Position numbers and translations under genes: made by a program. Shown piece after piece: positions 33,199 to 42,761 of a stretch of DNA of 64,000 nt (positions are counted from its first letter, which is position 1; each line of letters starts with the position of its first letter). The stretch is from Enchytraeus crypticus (lineage: Eukaryota > Annelida > Clitellata > Enchytraeida > Enchytraeidae). The notes beneath the pieces were generated by a model that ran no database searches, was not told the origin of the DNA, and saw nothing but the letters and a program-made list of their open reading frames with translations. The stretch is taken from NCBI GenBank assembly GCA_905160935.1, contig CAJHZI010000459.1, positions 580,001-644,000 of the forward strand. The letters run 5' to 3'.

Positions 33199-35204
33199 TG
33201 AAACAGATATCAACGAGAACTGCTGAGGCACAGGTAGGCCTACGTTTGATTAAACAAACCGGAAGGGAATCTCATATCACTCCACACAATGAGGGAAACA
33301 AAATTATAAAGTGTCCTTTCAAACTCGACCAGGAAATGACTGTAATGACGCGACTGTTCACAACAAGTATTCAAGTATTTGGTACACCCTTAACAACCTG
33401 TAGGCTACCGATGGCTATAACAGCTCACCTGTACCGTTAAACATAGGTATGTTAAATTATCTTTTAAAAGATACTTTCTAGAGCCTCAGGTAGTCCTTTC
33501 CAACACGAGGAAGTCCTTACCCCTGTACACGAGCACTCTATGAAACTTCAAATACTTAAACACATCAGTAAATAGTTACCCTCTCTGGTTCGAGGTTTAC
33601 AAACATTGTCATAATTTAACTTTTAATATTTTATAATACCTGTGTCCTCAGTAAACCTAATTAAATGACTTGCAACCTCTGAAGTCTAGGGCCAAACTCC
33701 AGTTTTTAACACAACCCTAAAATAAAAGGCTTATACATAAAATGGTAAGTTAAACTTAAATAAAAGTCCGTTCCATACTTAGTTAATGCTTAAATATTAA
33801 ATTGCAAAACATTACACTTTAAATAACGTAGGTCTTCCCATCAACAACTCCAGAGGGCAAGTGAAGGGAAATATAAATTTCAACTAACTTAGGATTAGAC
33901 CCCATGGCAAAATGAAATATAAATACTAGGCAATATCGACCTAACTGTATCAGCTGAGGAATTTCGCTATCATTAAAATTCAGCCAGGCGTATCTGGCCA
34001 GTCTAAAGTACACGGTCATTATCGCCCTAGCAACATCTAGCTTTCTGACAGTTGTAAAACACAATTCGAGATATACCAATTTTAAATAATTACGATAAAG
34101 TACTAAATGCAAAATGTTTATATACCATACTCTTAAATGCCTATTAACTTAAACTAATCGCATTAATATCCTGCCATATTCAATAAAAATTTCATGAATA
34201 TTTCTTTAAAAAAAATAACAGGATGACAAATACCCATAGCCTACAAGTAGAAGTTCCCTGAAGATCAATTAGATGCGATTGTTCCTGACTACCTTCGAAT
34301 GGCCATCGATTATCGGAATATAGGACATGTCTTCATAGATGAGGAAAAATAAACCTAATAGCACATACGTCTTAAATCTTATTAAAATATTAAATAATTG
34401 CATTCAGTAAAAATCAGATGCAACACTGAGTAACTCACAGTTTGGCTCTCCAAAAGGATGTGGTGTTAGAGAAGCAATAGTAGTTATGAGAGTTTTATAT
34501 GAACGCAGCTTGAAACATAGAAATGATGTCTTCACTTGTTTTGTAGATTTTTAAAAGGCTTTTTATAGAATAGACTGGATAAATATCTTGAGGATGACTG
34601 GAGTTGACTGGAGAGATAGAAAATTGTACATGAATCAGAAAGCAATACTCAAAATCCCGCAAGAGTTCTCTGATGAGGGTGAAATAGAACGGGGAGTAAG
34701 ACAGGGATGTTATATTTCACCACTACTATTTAATCTCTTTGCAGAGGTGGTAATAGTTGAGGCGATGGAAGATATTGAAGAAGGAATAGTTATTGGAGGT
34801 AAATTCTAAAAGATATGAGGTTTGCAGGTGATCATGTTATGCTTGTTAGTAGTGAAGGAGGATCTTTCAAATCGTAAAAATTCTGCTTCACTACATTTAC
34901 GATTAACTGACAGAGAAACCCAAATGTTTCTTCAAACGCTTGCTACAATAGTAATCAGATATGACATATGGGTTGAAATAATGGGTTGAAAGAAACAAAC
35001 TTTGAAATAGCACATCTTTCAGGAATTTACCTCCAATAATTATTCCTTTCTCAATACCTTCCAACATGTCAATCATTACCTCCTCGTCATAGGAGATAGC
35101 GCGAAAATTTCAAGAGATTCCAAATGTGATTTTGACTTACCATTAGTCTCTCCAGAGTCCATTGAATGTTCTCTACTTGAATAAATGCTTGTGCATGAAA
35201 TACC
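26430..35204 (-). CDS. Lectin-like gene A: helical segment plus jacalin-like domain
   Basis: Four exons join in compatible phases: 35141-35204 (ends phase 0), 30036-30078 (0 to 1), 27603-27794 (1 to 1) and 26430-26785 (stop TAG at 26430-26432). The joined product starts with a probable amphipathic helix (IQWTLERLM then EELLRKSD). It continues with a charged, beta-rich segment ([19 protein letters not shown]) and ends in a jacalin-like lectin fold: [34 protein letters not shown]. No signal peptide or start codon was found upstream, so the 5' end is missing. The near absence of Cys fits a cytosolic or non-disulphide protein. Carbohydrate binding is inferred from the fold only. A paralogue with lesions lies at 59445-63901. 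Confidence 0.75.
27340..27462 (-). mobile_element. SINE-A copy in lectin A intron
   Basis: Full-length, same strand as the gene. The homologous intron of copy B (about 61050-61090) lacks it, so it inserted after the duplication. Confidence 0.88.
27603..27794 (-). CDS. Lectin A exon 3
   Basis: 192 bp, phase 1-1, acceptor GTCGTACAG, donor G|GTATTT. It encodes [17 protein letters not shown] and [19 protein letters not shown] and is highly conserved in copy B, consistent with coding constraint. I do not recognise a named domain apart from its likely contribution to the jacalin-like fold. Confidence 0.78.
27850..28262. repeat. (TA)n with higher-order units
   Basis: TA tracts punctuated by CATACATATATATGTACTTA, TTTATGTATA and ATGCGATA or ATACGATA islands that recur about every 100 bp, four times. 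It lies in the lectin A intron between exons 2 and 3. All long frames are repeat artefacts. Confidence 0.92.
28290..28500. repeat. CATGTAAGTATGATAT-type imperfect repeat
   Basis: Loosely repeated ATTCATGTAAGTATGATAT words in the lectin A intron. The homologous intron of copy B has its own version at 61740-61930, with different copy number. Confidence 0.65.
29100..29235 (-). mobile_element. SINE-B copy
   Basis: Inverted relative to 4090-4320: GGGATTCGAACCC (box B complement), GGATCTGTCATTTAAAA and ACGTCA-like A-box side. It abuts a SINE-A copy. Confidence 0.75.
29240..29362 (+). mobile_element. SINE-A copy, 5'-truncated at its junction with SINE-B
   Basis: Starts inside the box A region at CAGTAAGATACTCGACCGCG, with intact box B (GTTCAAATCC) and tail. 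The head-to-head junction with SINE-B makes a composite unit. Confidence 0.82.
29900..29970 (+). mobile_element. LINE-Y 3' tail remnant in lectin A intron
   Basis: GCCATGGATCTGCCAATAGG is a LINE-Y tail. It sits next to conserved intronic sequence CTCCATCAGGAGTCCAATA, which is shared with 63800-63830. Confidence 0.5.
30036..30078 (-). CDS. Lectin A exon 2 (43 bp)
   Basis: Acceptor TTATTTCAG and donor G|GTAAGT bracket [14 protein letters not shown]. Phase 0 to 1 fits both neighbours. A homologous exon, with conserved flanking intron, is at 63844-63901. Confidence 0.65.
30300..31440 (-). pseudogene. LINE-X ORF2 3' fragment (restriction-like endonuclease type?)
   Basis: Minus-strand decayed LINE. 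The 5' part reads [20 protein letters not shown] (about 31330-31385), a thumb/C-terminal motif. [12 protein letters not shown] follows at about 31000. A degraded SGRRPDG..WDVT-like region lies around 30700-30780, then the end piece FPGTFGTT (about 30400). The 3' UTR has TAAAAAATATAAAATAC and CCCTCGTTAGGGG. Many stops. The Arg-Pro-Asp-Gly region suggests an REL-endonuclease clade element, by comparison with the copy at 56570-57345. It lies inside the large lectin A intron. Confidence 0.75.
31690..31865 (-). mobile_element. LINE-Y fragment
   Basis: Inverted match to 15520-15720 (motif around GTHITDE / EICSRIA): GTACAATCCGACGGCATATT and TTTATTGTAATATTGGCTTC. Confidence 0.7.
32040..32152. repeat. 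(TA)n microsatellite
   Basis: TA repeat with ATACATATATATACAT interruptions on its left side. Confidence 0.92.
32180..32250 (-). mobile_element. SINE-B fragment
   Basis: GATTCTAGCCTATGAGAGTT and CAAGATATGTCGCTTAAAAC match the inverted SINE-B with substitutions in box B. Confidence 0.5.
32251..33160. other. Unassigned intronic AT-rich DNA
   Basis: A small repeat-R piece near 32780-32880 (GAGCATTCGAAAGCAGACATT). Otherwise nothing recognised. Confidence 0.35.
33160..34390. other. (TA)n then unassigned sequence with two short open frames
   Basis: 33160-33196 is (TA)n. The 80-codon plus frame at 33198 and the 97-codon minus frame at 33819-34112 have no motif I recognise and no good splice context. 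I treat them as non-coding or as parts of an unidentified repeat. Confidence 0.3.
34395..34880 (+). pseudogene. LINE-Y RT fragment
   Basis: Contains [11 protein letters not shown]-like sequence, a degraded motif A region, [39 protein letters not shown] and a damaged FADD region (RFAGDHVML). It has stops and indels. Plus strand, inside the lectin A 5' intron. Confidence 0.82.
35141..35204 (-). CDS. Lectin A upstream exon (64 bp)
   Basis: Acceptor TTGCTTTCAG and donor G|GTAAGT. The frame ending in phase 0 reads [21 protein letters not shown] and joins exon 2 in frame to make a continuous helix. A second frame is also open, so the assignment rests on phase match and on protein-like composition. 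Confidence 0.5.
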
Positions 35205-35339
35205 CTGAAAGCAATACCAACTGTTTAAAGTACAGTTTATCACACTTAATTAAAAATTAAAAGCTAATAATAGTCGTTCTTTTAGTCGTTGCTATTATTA
35301 TCAATAAGTTTTAAGCTTAAGCAAGACAATTCTTTCATT

Positions 35340-35735
35340 ATTCTTCTATAGAACTTCGGAATTTCATGCAATTAAAAAATAGCGCGGAAACAAGCCGCGT
35401 CTTTTCGCTGCTGATTGCAGACCCATTGACAAATGTTGCAACAAAAAAATATCTCACTCAGGTTTCCATCACATATCAATGATGTGTGCGCTTGCAGAAT
35501 TAATAAGGCCCGAAGTGTACAATGCATAGTTACAAGATAGTTCAAAAGTTTACTGCTAGCGGCTTCTTCGGACGCAGAACCAGCAGCACAGATTGAAATG
35601 CAGTTGTTACTTGCAGCAAGATTTACAATGACTGTGACGATGGGACATCAGAGTCACTGTCACTCTTGTTGCAAGTAACAACTGCTCACTCTTGATGTCT
35701 CTTGCATTGTGAGGCATTTGCCATCTGACTAGGCA
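35340..35735 (-). mobile_element. LINE-X fragment
   Basis: Matches the 30400-30700 part of LINE-X (GCTGCTTCAGCCGCAGAACC versus GGCTTCTTCGGACGCAGAAC; TTGAAATGCAGTTGTTACTT). Heavily mutated, with a local inverted piece near 35640-35700. Confidence 0.65.
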
Positions 35736-35744
35736 ATTTGATTA

Positions 35745-35805
35745 CTATTATTATTATTATTTATTATTATTATTTTTTTAAAATTGCCATGGGCTAAAAT
35801 ATAAG

Positions 35806-35840
<35 letters not shown>

Positions 35841-36120
35841 GAAGATTATGATTATGATTATTATCATGATTGTGGCTGGAGCCAGTGGCGAAGTCGGTAA
35901 GATGCTCGACCGCGTATCAGTTGATGAGGGTTCAAATCCTGGGCTCGCCCGTCACTGACATCGCTTTCGAGTGAGGAAACTGACGTTAACCTTTGCTTTT
36001 AGCTTTTTGATGATGATGATTATGATGATGATTATTATTATTATTATTATTAATATTACTATTATTATTATTTATTATTATTCTTATTCTTATTATTATT
36101 ACTATTATTTTATTAACCCC
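35745..36120. repeat. (ATT)n arrays around a SINE-A
   Basis: ATT/GATTAT tracts at 35745-35765, 35805-35870 and 36010-36110, on both sides of the SINE-A at 35872-36003. Confidence 0.88.
35872..36003 (+). mobile_element. SINE-A copy inserted in ATT repeats
   Basis: Full-length with GGAGCCAGTGGCGAAGTCGG head, box B GGTTCAAATCC and GTTAACCTTTGC tail, followed directly by (GAT)n/(ATT)n. Confidence 0.9.
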
Positions 36121-36235
36121 CTAAGTAGGGGATTCTCTTTTTATATTTTTTAATTTTTTTAATCATGCTCTCCACTCCGAAATGCCGTGTCACCAAAAGT
36201 ACCACGGAAACAAACTGCATTGTATCGCTGCATTA
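36100..36235 (-). mobile_element. LINE-X 3' end
   Basis: Encodes the family-terminal peptide QRYNAVCFRGTFGDTAF, then a stop and the 3' UTR with CCCCTACTTAGGGGG. It is colinear with 30300-30440. Upstream of it (higher coordinates) the LINE sequence is replaced by an ATT array. Confidence 0.75.
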
Positions 36236-37080
36236 TTATTATTATTGTTATTATTATTATTATTATTACAATTATTATAATAATTATACCAAAGAGAGGT
36301 GCCTGCTCAAAAGTTGGAATCGGAGTGTCTCTCCCCACCTTAACTTCAGAGGAGTCATCGATGAACAGGGATATGCAATCACTACTAGACTGGCTGACAC
36401 GGATAGAACCGGCAAATCCGGACTTTCTCTTGTCGGACTCAGATTCCTGTAGGATCAGTTGATTGAACTGATGTTCTGAAGACCGACTAGGGGAGTCAAT
36501 CTCCAGGTCAGCTTTAGAAACGAACATAAGTACTGCGTTGACTACCAAAGAAGCCTGGACGACGTAGAATATTTCAGAGTCCTTTACAAATACTTTTTTG
36601 GAATAATCTTCCTGGTAGGATTCAGTTTTCGGTATGTTTGTGGAATCACCAGCGGACCCATTTGAGGATTCTCTGGACCAACCAGAGGTTCTGCTGTCAG
36701 GTGTTGTCTGTTTCTGCACTATCTCCCGACTTGGGGACTTTTCTGTATCAACAAGCTGAACTTCAAGGTGAAGCTTCTTCCTCGACTCTGCATCCTCCTC
36801 ATTCAGAGCTTTCCTCAGCCCCTCCATCACCCTAGAGCTGTCCCCTACAACCTGCAGTCCTTCTGATCCATCCTTCTCGTTCTGAGCTTTCCTCAGTCCC
36901 TCCATCACCCTTGAGTTGTCCCCTACAACCTGCAGTCCTTCAGATCCAGACTCCTCGGAAGTGACGTGTTTTGGAGGTGGATTTGAGGAACCGCTAGGAG
37001 CTGTCGGACCCGGAAATGGAAGGCCAGACTTTGTATTAAAGATTTCCGAATTTAATAGTGCCTGCTCAGCATCGATAATT
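36236..37080 (-). CDS. Open segment of a repeat-punctuated element (module 1)
   Basis: A continuous minus-strand frame of about 260 codons between two ATT arrays, which read as poly-Ile at both edges. It contains a 24-residue duplication (EGLQVVGD-S/N-SRVMEGLRKA twice), a hydrophilic Ser-rich centre and one hydrophobic run (FYVVQASLVVNAVLMFV) that could cross a membrane. No family recognised. The context (LINE-X end at its 3' side, modules 2-4 upstream) suggests part of a mobile element. Confidence 0.45.
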
Positions 37081-37228
37081 ATTATTAGAATTATTATTAT
37101 TATGATTATTATTATTATTATTATAATTTTTTTTTCTTTTTTTCTTTTTTGTTTATTATTAAAAATAATGATTTATTAATTAATCGATATTATTATCACC
37201 ATTATTATTATTATTATTCTTGCGAAAG
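37081..37228. repeat. (ATT)n array
   Basis: ATT tracts with an interposed T-rich stretch (TTTTTTTTCTTTTTTTC) separating modules 1 and 2. Confidence 0.9.
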
Positions 37229-38600
37229 TTAAACGTTGCTGATCGCAGCAGCGGGCGACATTGCCCTGAATCCACTGCCTTTGGCTCCAGCATCGCCCGT
37301 CCCCACTTCATCTGTTATCAATCCCCTACGACGGTGACTCCCCTGAACAGGCGTTGATGAGGCAGTTGTGAGAACTCTGTTGGGAGAACCGTTTTTAGAA
37401 GTCAACGACCCTGAAATATGGATAGCTGCTCCTAGAGAATTCTGGGAACGAGTATCCGCTTGATTAGGGCTCTGATTTGTAAAATCCGATGAGCTCTGCC
37501 TCTGTGCCTCAGCCTGCCCTGAGGCCATCATCTGGTTCAGCCTTTGATCCTGGTGCTGTGACCCTGGTGAGAGGGACCCTTGGGAGACAGAGGCCATTCT
37601 AGCCTCGAGTATCTTCTTTTTCTCGCTGATGGTCAGCGCAGAAAACTCTTGTGGACCTATCTCAGGCTCTATGGACGCACTCGAAGAGGAGAAGGGGGGT
37701 ATTGAGAGGCCGGGACGTAGGACGCATCTCTTCTCTTTCAGACGGGCTGTGTTCAACCCGTTGACGATCACCCTCGTGCTCACGTGCTGCCCCAGTGCCC
37801 GCTTTTCACCAGTCCGCACCTGAGGCTGAGGCTGCGTGGACTGAACCCCAGGTTTGATTTGAGTTTTTGTGGGTACAGGTCGGGCAATTGTTTGGATTAG
37901 GCTTTTATTTTGGGTTGAAGCCACAGGTGGGATGGGTCTTAGATTTTGCATAGGTGCTGAAATGGCAGGTCTAAGGTTAATTCTGGGTAGACTAATAGAG
38001 GTGTTTTCCATGTTTCTTTTATTATAATTATTATTATTTGTATTATTATTATTATTATCATTATTCCTATTTTTATTCTTATTCTTATTTTTATTAATAT
38101 TATTATTATTATTATTATTCAACTCTTCCAATTCAGTGTCCGGCAACTCAACGGGCCCGCTTTCCGCAACGCTATAAATCCTTTCAGCAATTCCATTAGC
38201 GGATTCTGCATGTTCAGATATAAGCCCCAGCGCCCCTCTCCCTGCCTCTCCTGACGTATTCCGTGATAAACTCTGCAGGGAATGTCGAGGGGAAGCGTGA
38301 CTGGGATTGGACGAGGCATGCCGCTGATTGCAAGGAGATCTGGACATATGGCTGGGTGAGGAGGGGTAGCCAGCCTTTGTTCCTGAAGAGCCACCGCATT
38401 CGTCAGGTCTCTGTTCCATTGTCCTCTAGTGAGTCCTGTCGTTCTTAGCCTTCACTGTTTTAACGCGCCTTTGGTCGTTGTGATTTGTAGCGATCCACAT
38501 TCGGTTCGTGAAAATTTCATTCATTCTTTCTATCACTCTCTCTGACTCCTCAAACCGATAGACAGGTTGACTGCGTAAATTGTTCCGAGGATCGATCAAT
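37229..38600 (-). CDS. Module 2: poly-Asn-containing low-complexity ORF, likely mobile-element encoded
   Basis: Open from an ATG at 38417-38419 to TAA at 37229-37231 (396 codons). In the same frame it extends further upstream across a single TAG (38426-38428) to about 38600, where it meets module 3 through a frameshift. The product is Ser/Gln/Pro-rich with an Asn tract encoded by an AAT/ATT array (38021-38120), a motif FSALTISEKKKILEARMASV, and a C-terminus GFRAMSPAAAISNV. No domain recognised. The C-terminal 170 codons recur, mutated, at 58148-58675. That repeat status and the internal breaks argue for a decayed retroelement protein over a host gene. Confidence 0.5.
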
Positions 38601-39225
38601 GTATGCCTCGATACCTGTCTCTTCTCGAAGGGAATTTATTCCAACCATCCCTGGAGGCACCCATGAGGTTCCCGGCCTTCGAGCATCTAGGGGATACGGC
38701 GTTGGTGCGCCATGGAGGACAGGGCTGAGAGGCGGCGGAGAAACTCTCCCTGAGGCGGTAGCCCCTGCCCAGGACTCCCTCTTCAAGGCGGCCCAGTGAG
38801 AGGGACTTAACACCTCGGCGCACTGGCTGAATAGCCTCTGAGTCACTCTCCAACAAGCCTGAAGAACTCTCTTTGTAGATGGCAGTCACAGCTGGGATGG
38901 AAGTGATGTCAGAGGGCTTATAAATTCGGGCGGAGTTTGGGTAAGGGTTGTGGACGTCATATTTGAATAGCGCATATTGAGGAGAAGCGTCTGTAGACAG
39001 ACTAGTAGACACAACTCTCTTAATCAGCTCACTTTCTTCCGTTGCATCAGCCTTGGCAAGACCTATCGCAGGTGCCATAAGTCCGGGTGGTTGATGTTCA
39101 TGAAGATCTTCAGAAATTAGTTGATCTACATGAAGAACTTCATTACTAGGCTGACCATGATGATGATTTTCTGAACGGAACTGTGCATGTGAGTAGACTG
39201 TTGAAGGATTATTAGGCCTATTATT
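38596..39225 (-). CDS. Module 3: upstream part of the same decayed ORF
   Basis: Open minus-strand frame from about 39225 (edge of an AAT array reading Asn) to TGA at 38596. It includes EDLHEHQPPGL before the Met at 39078 and YALFKYDVHNPYPNSARIYK after it. The frame shifts into module 2 near 38600. No family recognised. Base composition is clearly GC-richer than the surroundings, as in modules 1, 2 and 4. Confidence 0.45.
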   Translation of the reverse strand, partial: NNRPNNPSTVYSHAQFRSENHHHGQPSNEVLHVDQLISEDLHEHQPPGLMAPAIGLAKADATEESELIKRVVSTSLSTDASPQYALFKYDVHNPYPNSARIYKPSDITSIPAVTAIYKESSSGLLESDSEAIQPVRRGVKSLSLGRLEEGVLGRGYRLRESFSAASQPCPPWRTNAVSPRCSKAGNLMGASRDGWNKFPSRRDRYRGIH

Positions 39226-39380
39226 ATTATTATTATTAGCCTATTATTATTATTATTATATATAAAAAAATATTTAAAAAATAATAATAATAATTATTAT
39301 TATTATACATTAATAAATATAAATCAATGGAGAATAAATAATATTTAAAGTAATAAAATAGTATTATTATGCAATCTATA
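39205..39380. repeat. (ATT)n/(AAT)n array
   Basis: ATT tracts with two AGGCCTATT/TAGCCTATT interruptions, between modules 3 and 4. Confidence 0.9.
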
Positions 39381-39409
39381 GTCCACGAGGTTTTCTACAG
39401 CGGTTTACT

Positions 39410-39960
39410 TGCTCGCCGTTAAATGTGAATCCGTGGAGGTAGAAGTGCGCCCAGATTCCCCTCCCATCTCGCTCATCTCTAACTCCGACATCATAGAAAA
39501 TTGCTCCCCGCCAGTCAGCTGACTTATACGCTCCTGCCTCATTCCCACAGCACCAAGCTGCTGTTGATGTAGCAGTGGCGGACCAAACTACTGCTGATCA
39601 AATCTCATGGGAGCAGACTGAGCTCTATCGAGAGGCTGTATCAGAGCGTTGATCTTTAGACTGGACGGACGGTTGACGTGGAACAGTGAGAGCAAGTCAA
39701 CCGTGGGTTGAACGAAGCCATCCTGCGGCGGCTGAGAGGTGGCGGTGACAGGGCGCAGATGAACCTGAGGGGTCAACCCAGCCGGTGAACCGATCGGGTT
39801 TTGCGGCAAGCGATCCATGAACATCCACGTGGATCGCCTCACTGCGGAGTCACCCCTCGCAGTGGCCAGGCTTGAGAGCTGAGACCCTGCCCTTCGCAGA
39901 GGTATGTGAGTCGAGGAGTGCGGTGGGGGCAGGGAGCCAAAAGAACCTGGTGGGTTCACG
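39410..39960 (-). CDS. Module 4: most upstream open segment
   Basis: Minus-strand frame from MNPPGSFGSLPPPHSST at 39959, through one in-frame TAG (39588-39590), to TAA at about 39410. It is open otherwise and ends EMGGESGRTSTSTDSHLTAS. Pro/Ser/Gln-rich, no recognised domain. It is bounded by ATT arrays on both sides. Confidence 0.42.
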
Positions 39961-40110
39961 GTATTATTATTATTATTATTATTTTTATTTTTATTTTTAT
40001 TTTTACTATTTTTATTTTTATTATTATTATTATTATTAGCAATAGTATTATTAGTATTAGTATTAGTATCAGTATTTTATAGAGCTATATTATCATCACC
40101 ATCATCATCC
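39961..40110. repeat. (ATT)n/(TTTTTA)n array
   Basis: ATT, ATTTTT and AGTATT tracts ending in a CATCATCATC run, marking the left edge of Ig gene 2 territory. Confidence 0.9.
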
Positions 40111-40451
40111 TCTCTTGAATCCCAGTTTTACCTGGGTCGGGATACAAATTAACTGTCTCAAATCCTCTCTGTCCTACACCAAACCATCAGCCAATCCCCT
40201 GACAGAGACCTTTCCATTCGTTTAAATTATTGTAGCAATTTTGTAGAGCTATAATATAATAATTATTATATTTTCGGCCATTATAATTATTACTATAGTT
40301 TCGGACATTATTAATACTAAAATAGTATATCATATAATATTATTAACTAATAATAGTAAAAATATATGTTAAAATACTATTGTTAAATTTTAGGGCACTT
40401 TGAGGCGGAAAAGACAAAATCCATAATTAAGTGTATTAATTCGGTCTTAAA

Positions 40452-42730
40452 TCATTTGTTATTGTCAAGACGGCGCGAAATGTAGTGTTGTACGTATCTG
40501 AACTTGACGTTAAGCAGAAAACTACTTGTCAGCCTTCCTACCTCATCTGGTTCAACATTTGTTGTAGGATTAGCCTCAGTGGATGATGATGCAGTATTTT
40601 GTGTTAATTGGACAGAATTCCCATCTTGATCTAAGTTCTCATGTTCGTTGGCAGTCTTATCAACATGATGTTCTTGGATTAAAGGACAGCACTCACCGTT
40701 GTCACGAACTTCCACAGTCCGATATTTATCAGGGCTCTCTGGTTTACTATTGAAATTATTCGATATAGCTATACCTGAAAAAATGAATTTGCGAAATTAG
40801 CCAATTAAATAGTAAATCGGATTATCTTGCTCAGGAAGTAAATGGAGAGAGAACTATGTTCATTTCAAAAAGCATTTAAATACGCAATAACGCACACTAA
40901 GCCGTCAAAGACGCTATAAAAACCTATTTACGTGTAGTTGACCATCATGCATTCCTAAACAATGCAAACAAAAAATAAAGGAGTGAGTCAGTCTGTACGG
41001 AAGGCAGAGAAGAGTGGAGGCGTTATGTACCATGGACCTACCAGAAGGCTGTGCACTAAGAGAGAGAATAATAATAATATTATTATTATTAGTAAATTTT
41101 GCTCTGCACAGCGTTTAGTAAAAGTTTTAGTCTTTAATTAAGTTTTTTTAAAGTCGTAATTTGCCTTCGTCGAGACCTCGCGATATGTAGTGTTGAACGC
41201 ATCAGAACTTGACGTAAAATGAAAAGTACTTGTCTGTCAACCTACCTGAATCAACATTTGTTTCGAGAACGGCCACATGGCAGGGCGATGTAGTATTTTG
41301 TATGTCAGGATCTAAGTTCTGAGATTCACTGAGAGTCCCACCTGTTCGACCAGCAGAGAGTAAAGGAGAGCTCATACCGCAGTCATGAACTTTTACTTTC
41401 GGATTTTCATCAGCACTCTTCGTTCTAGTCTTGATATTGCATAGTGATTTTACTGAAAAAAAATTGAGAAATCAGTCAATTAAATAGTAAATCGGACAAT
41501 AAAACTCAGTAAGTAAATGAAAGAGAAAACACTCTTTATATCAAGACAACTCAAATATACAATAACACCCACTGGGCGGTCAAAGAGGTTATAATACCTT
41601 ATCCAGTTGACCACTCATCATGCATGCATAAAAATACAAACTAAAAGTAAAGTAGTGAGGCAGTCTGTTTGCTGGTGTTAATCATTTAAGCAATCAATAA
41701 TTTATGAATAAAAAAACCAAGCAATAATTCAGCATTCAAAACTAGGCAACTGAACAATAGTAAAACTGGAATGATAGTTATAATGTGATAGTGATATTCC
41801 TACTTACCAATAAAAAATATTACAACTGCAGCAAATATGACGACCAATGAACCAATAGCAATCCAAATCCATGTTTTATAACTTCTAGTATCTGTCACAA
41901 AATAAATAATATTTAAATTCATATACTTCATAATGGCTCATTTTAAGCATATTGCAACGGAAATTTAATTAACCATATATTAGGGCGTATTCCTTCTAGG
42001 ATCATAAAACCGATAATAGAACTCTTCCGGCCTCGATAGGACTCAGTAGTCGAACCCCGAACTAGATGATCTAACGCTTGGCATCTACACCACTAAGCCA
42101 CCGAGGCTTGTAACACTCTAATGGTTCAGTTTTGTTGAATTAAATTTCATACGTACGTACGTATATACAAACATACATACATTTACATACATACATACAT
42201 ATACAAATATATATATACATATACATACATACAAAAAGTCATATATACATGTGCGTATATGTATGTATGTGTTTATGTATGTATGTAGGTATGTACGTAT
42301 GTATGTATGTATGTATGCATGTATGTATGTATGTATGTATGTATGTATGCATGTAAGTATGTATGTATGTATGTATGTATGTATGTATGTATGTATGTAT
42401 GTATGTATGTATGTATGTATGTATGTATGTATGTATGTATGTATGTATGTATGTATGTATGCATGTGTGTGTATGTATGTATGTATGTATGTATGTATGT
42501 ATGTATGTATGTATGTATGTATGTATGTATGTATGTATAGGTATGCATGTATAGGTATGTATGTACCTACGTAGGTACGTACGCACATACATATATAGGT
42601 ACGTACGTGCGTACGTATGCATGTATGTATGTATGTATGTATGTATGTTGCAAGTATGTATGTATGTATGTATGTATGTATGTATGTATGTATGTATGTA
42701 TGTATGTATGTATGTATGTATGTATGTATG

Positions 42731-42761
<31 letters not shown>

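Larger units (their letters stand above)
40470..41680. repeat. Tandem duplication of tail exon plus flanking introns
   Basis: The blocks about 40470-41000 and 41180-41680 align along their length. Each has exon, AATTAAATAGTAAATCGGA in the upstream intron, then GTCAAAGA(C/G)G..TATAA and AGTTGACCA.TCATGCAT. A LINE-Y tail (40985-41072) lies between them. Confidence 0.82.

Noticed and set aside
33819-34112. 97-codon minus-strand frame
   Set aside because: No domain, splice support or homologue in the window; its composition is like the surrounding intron.
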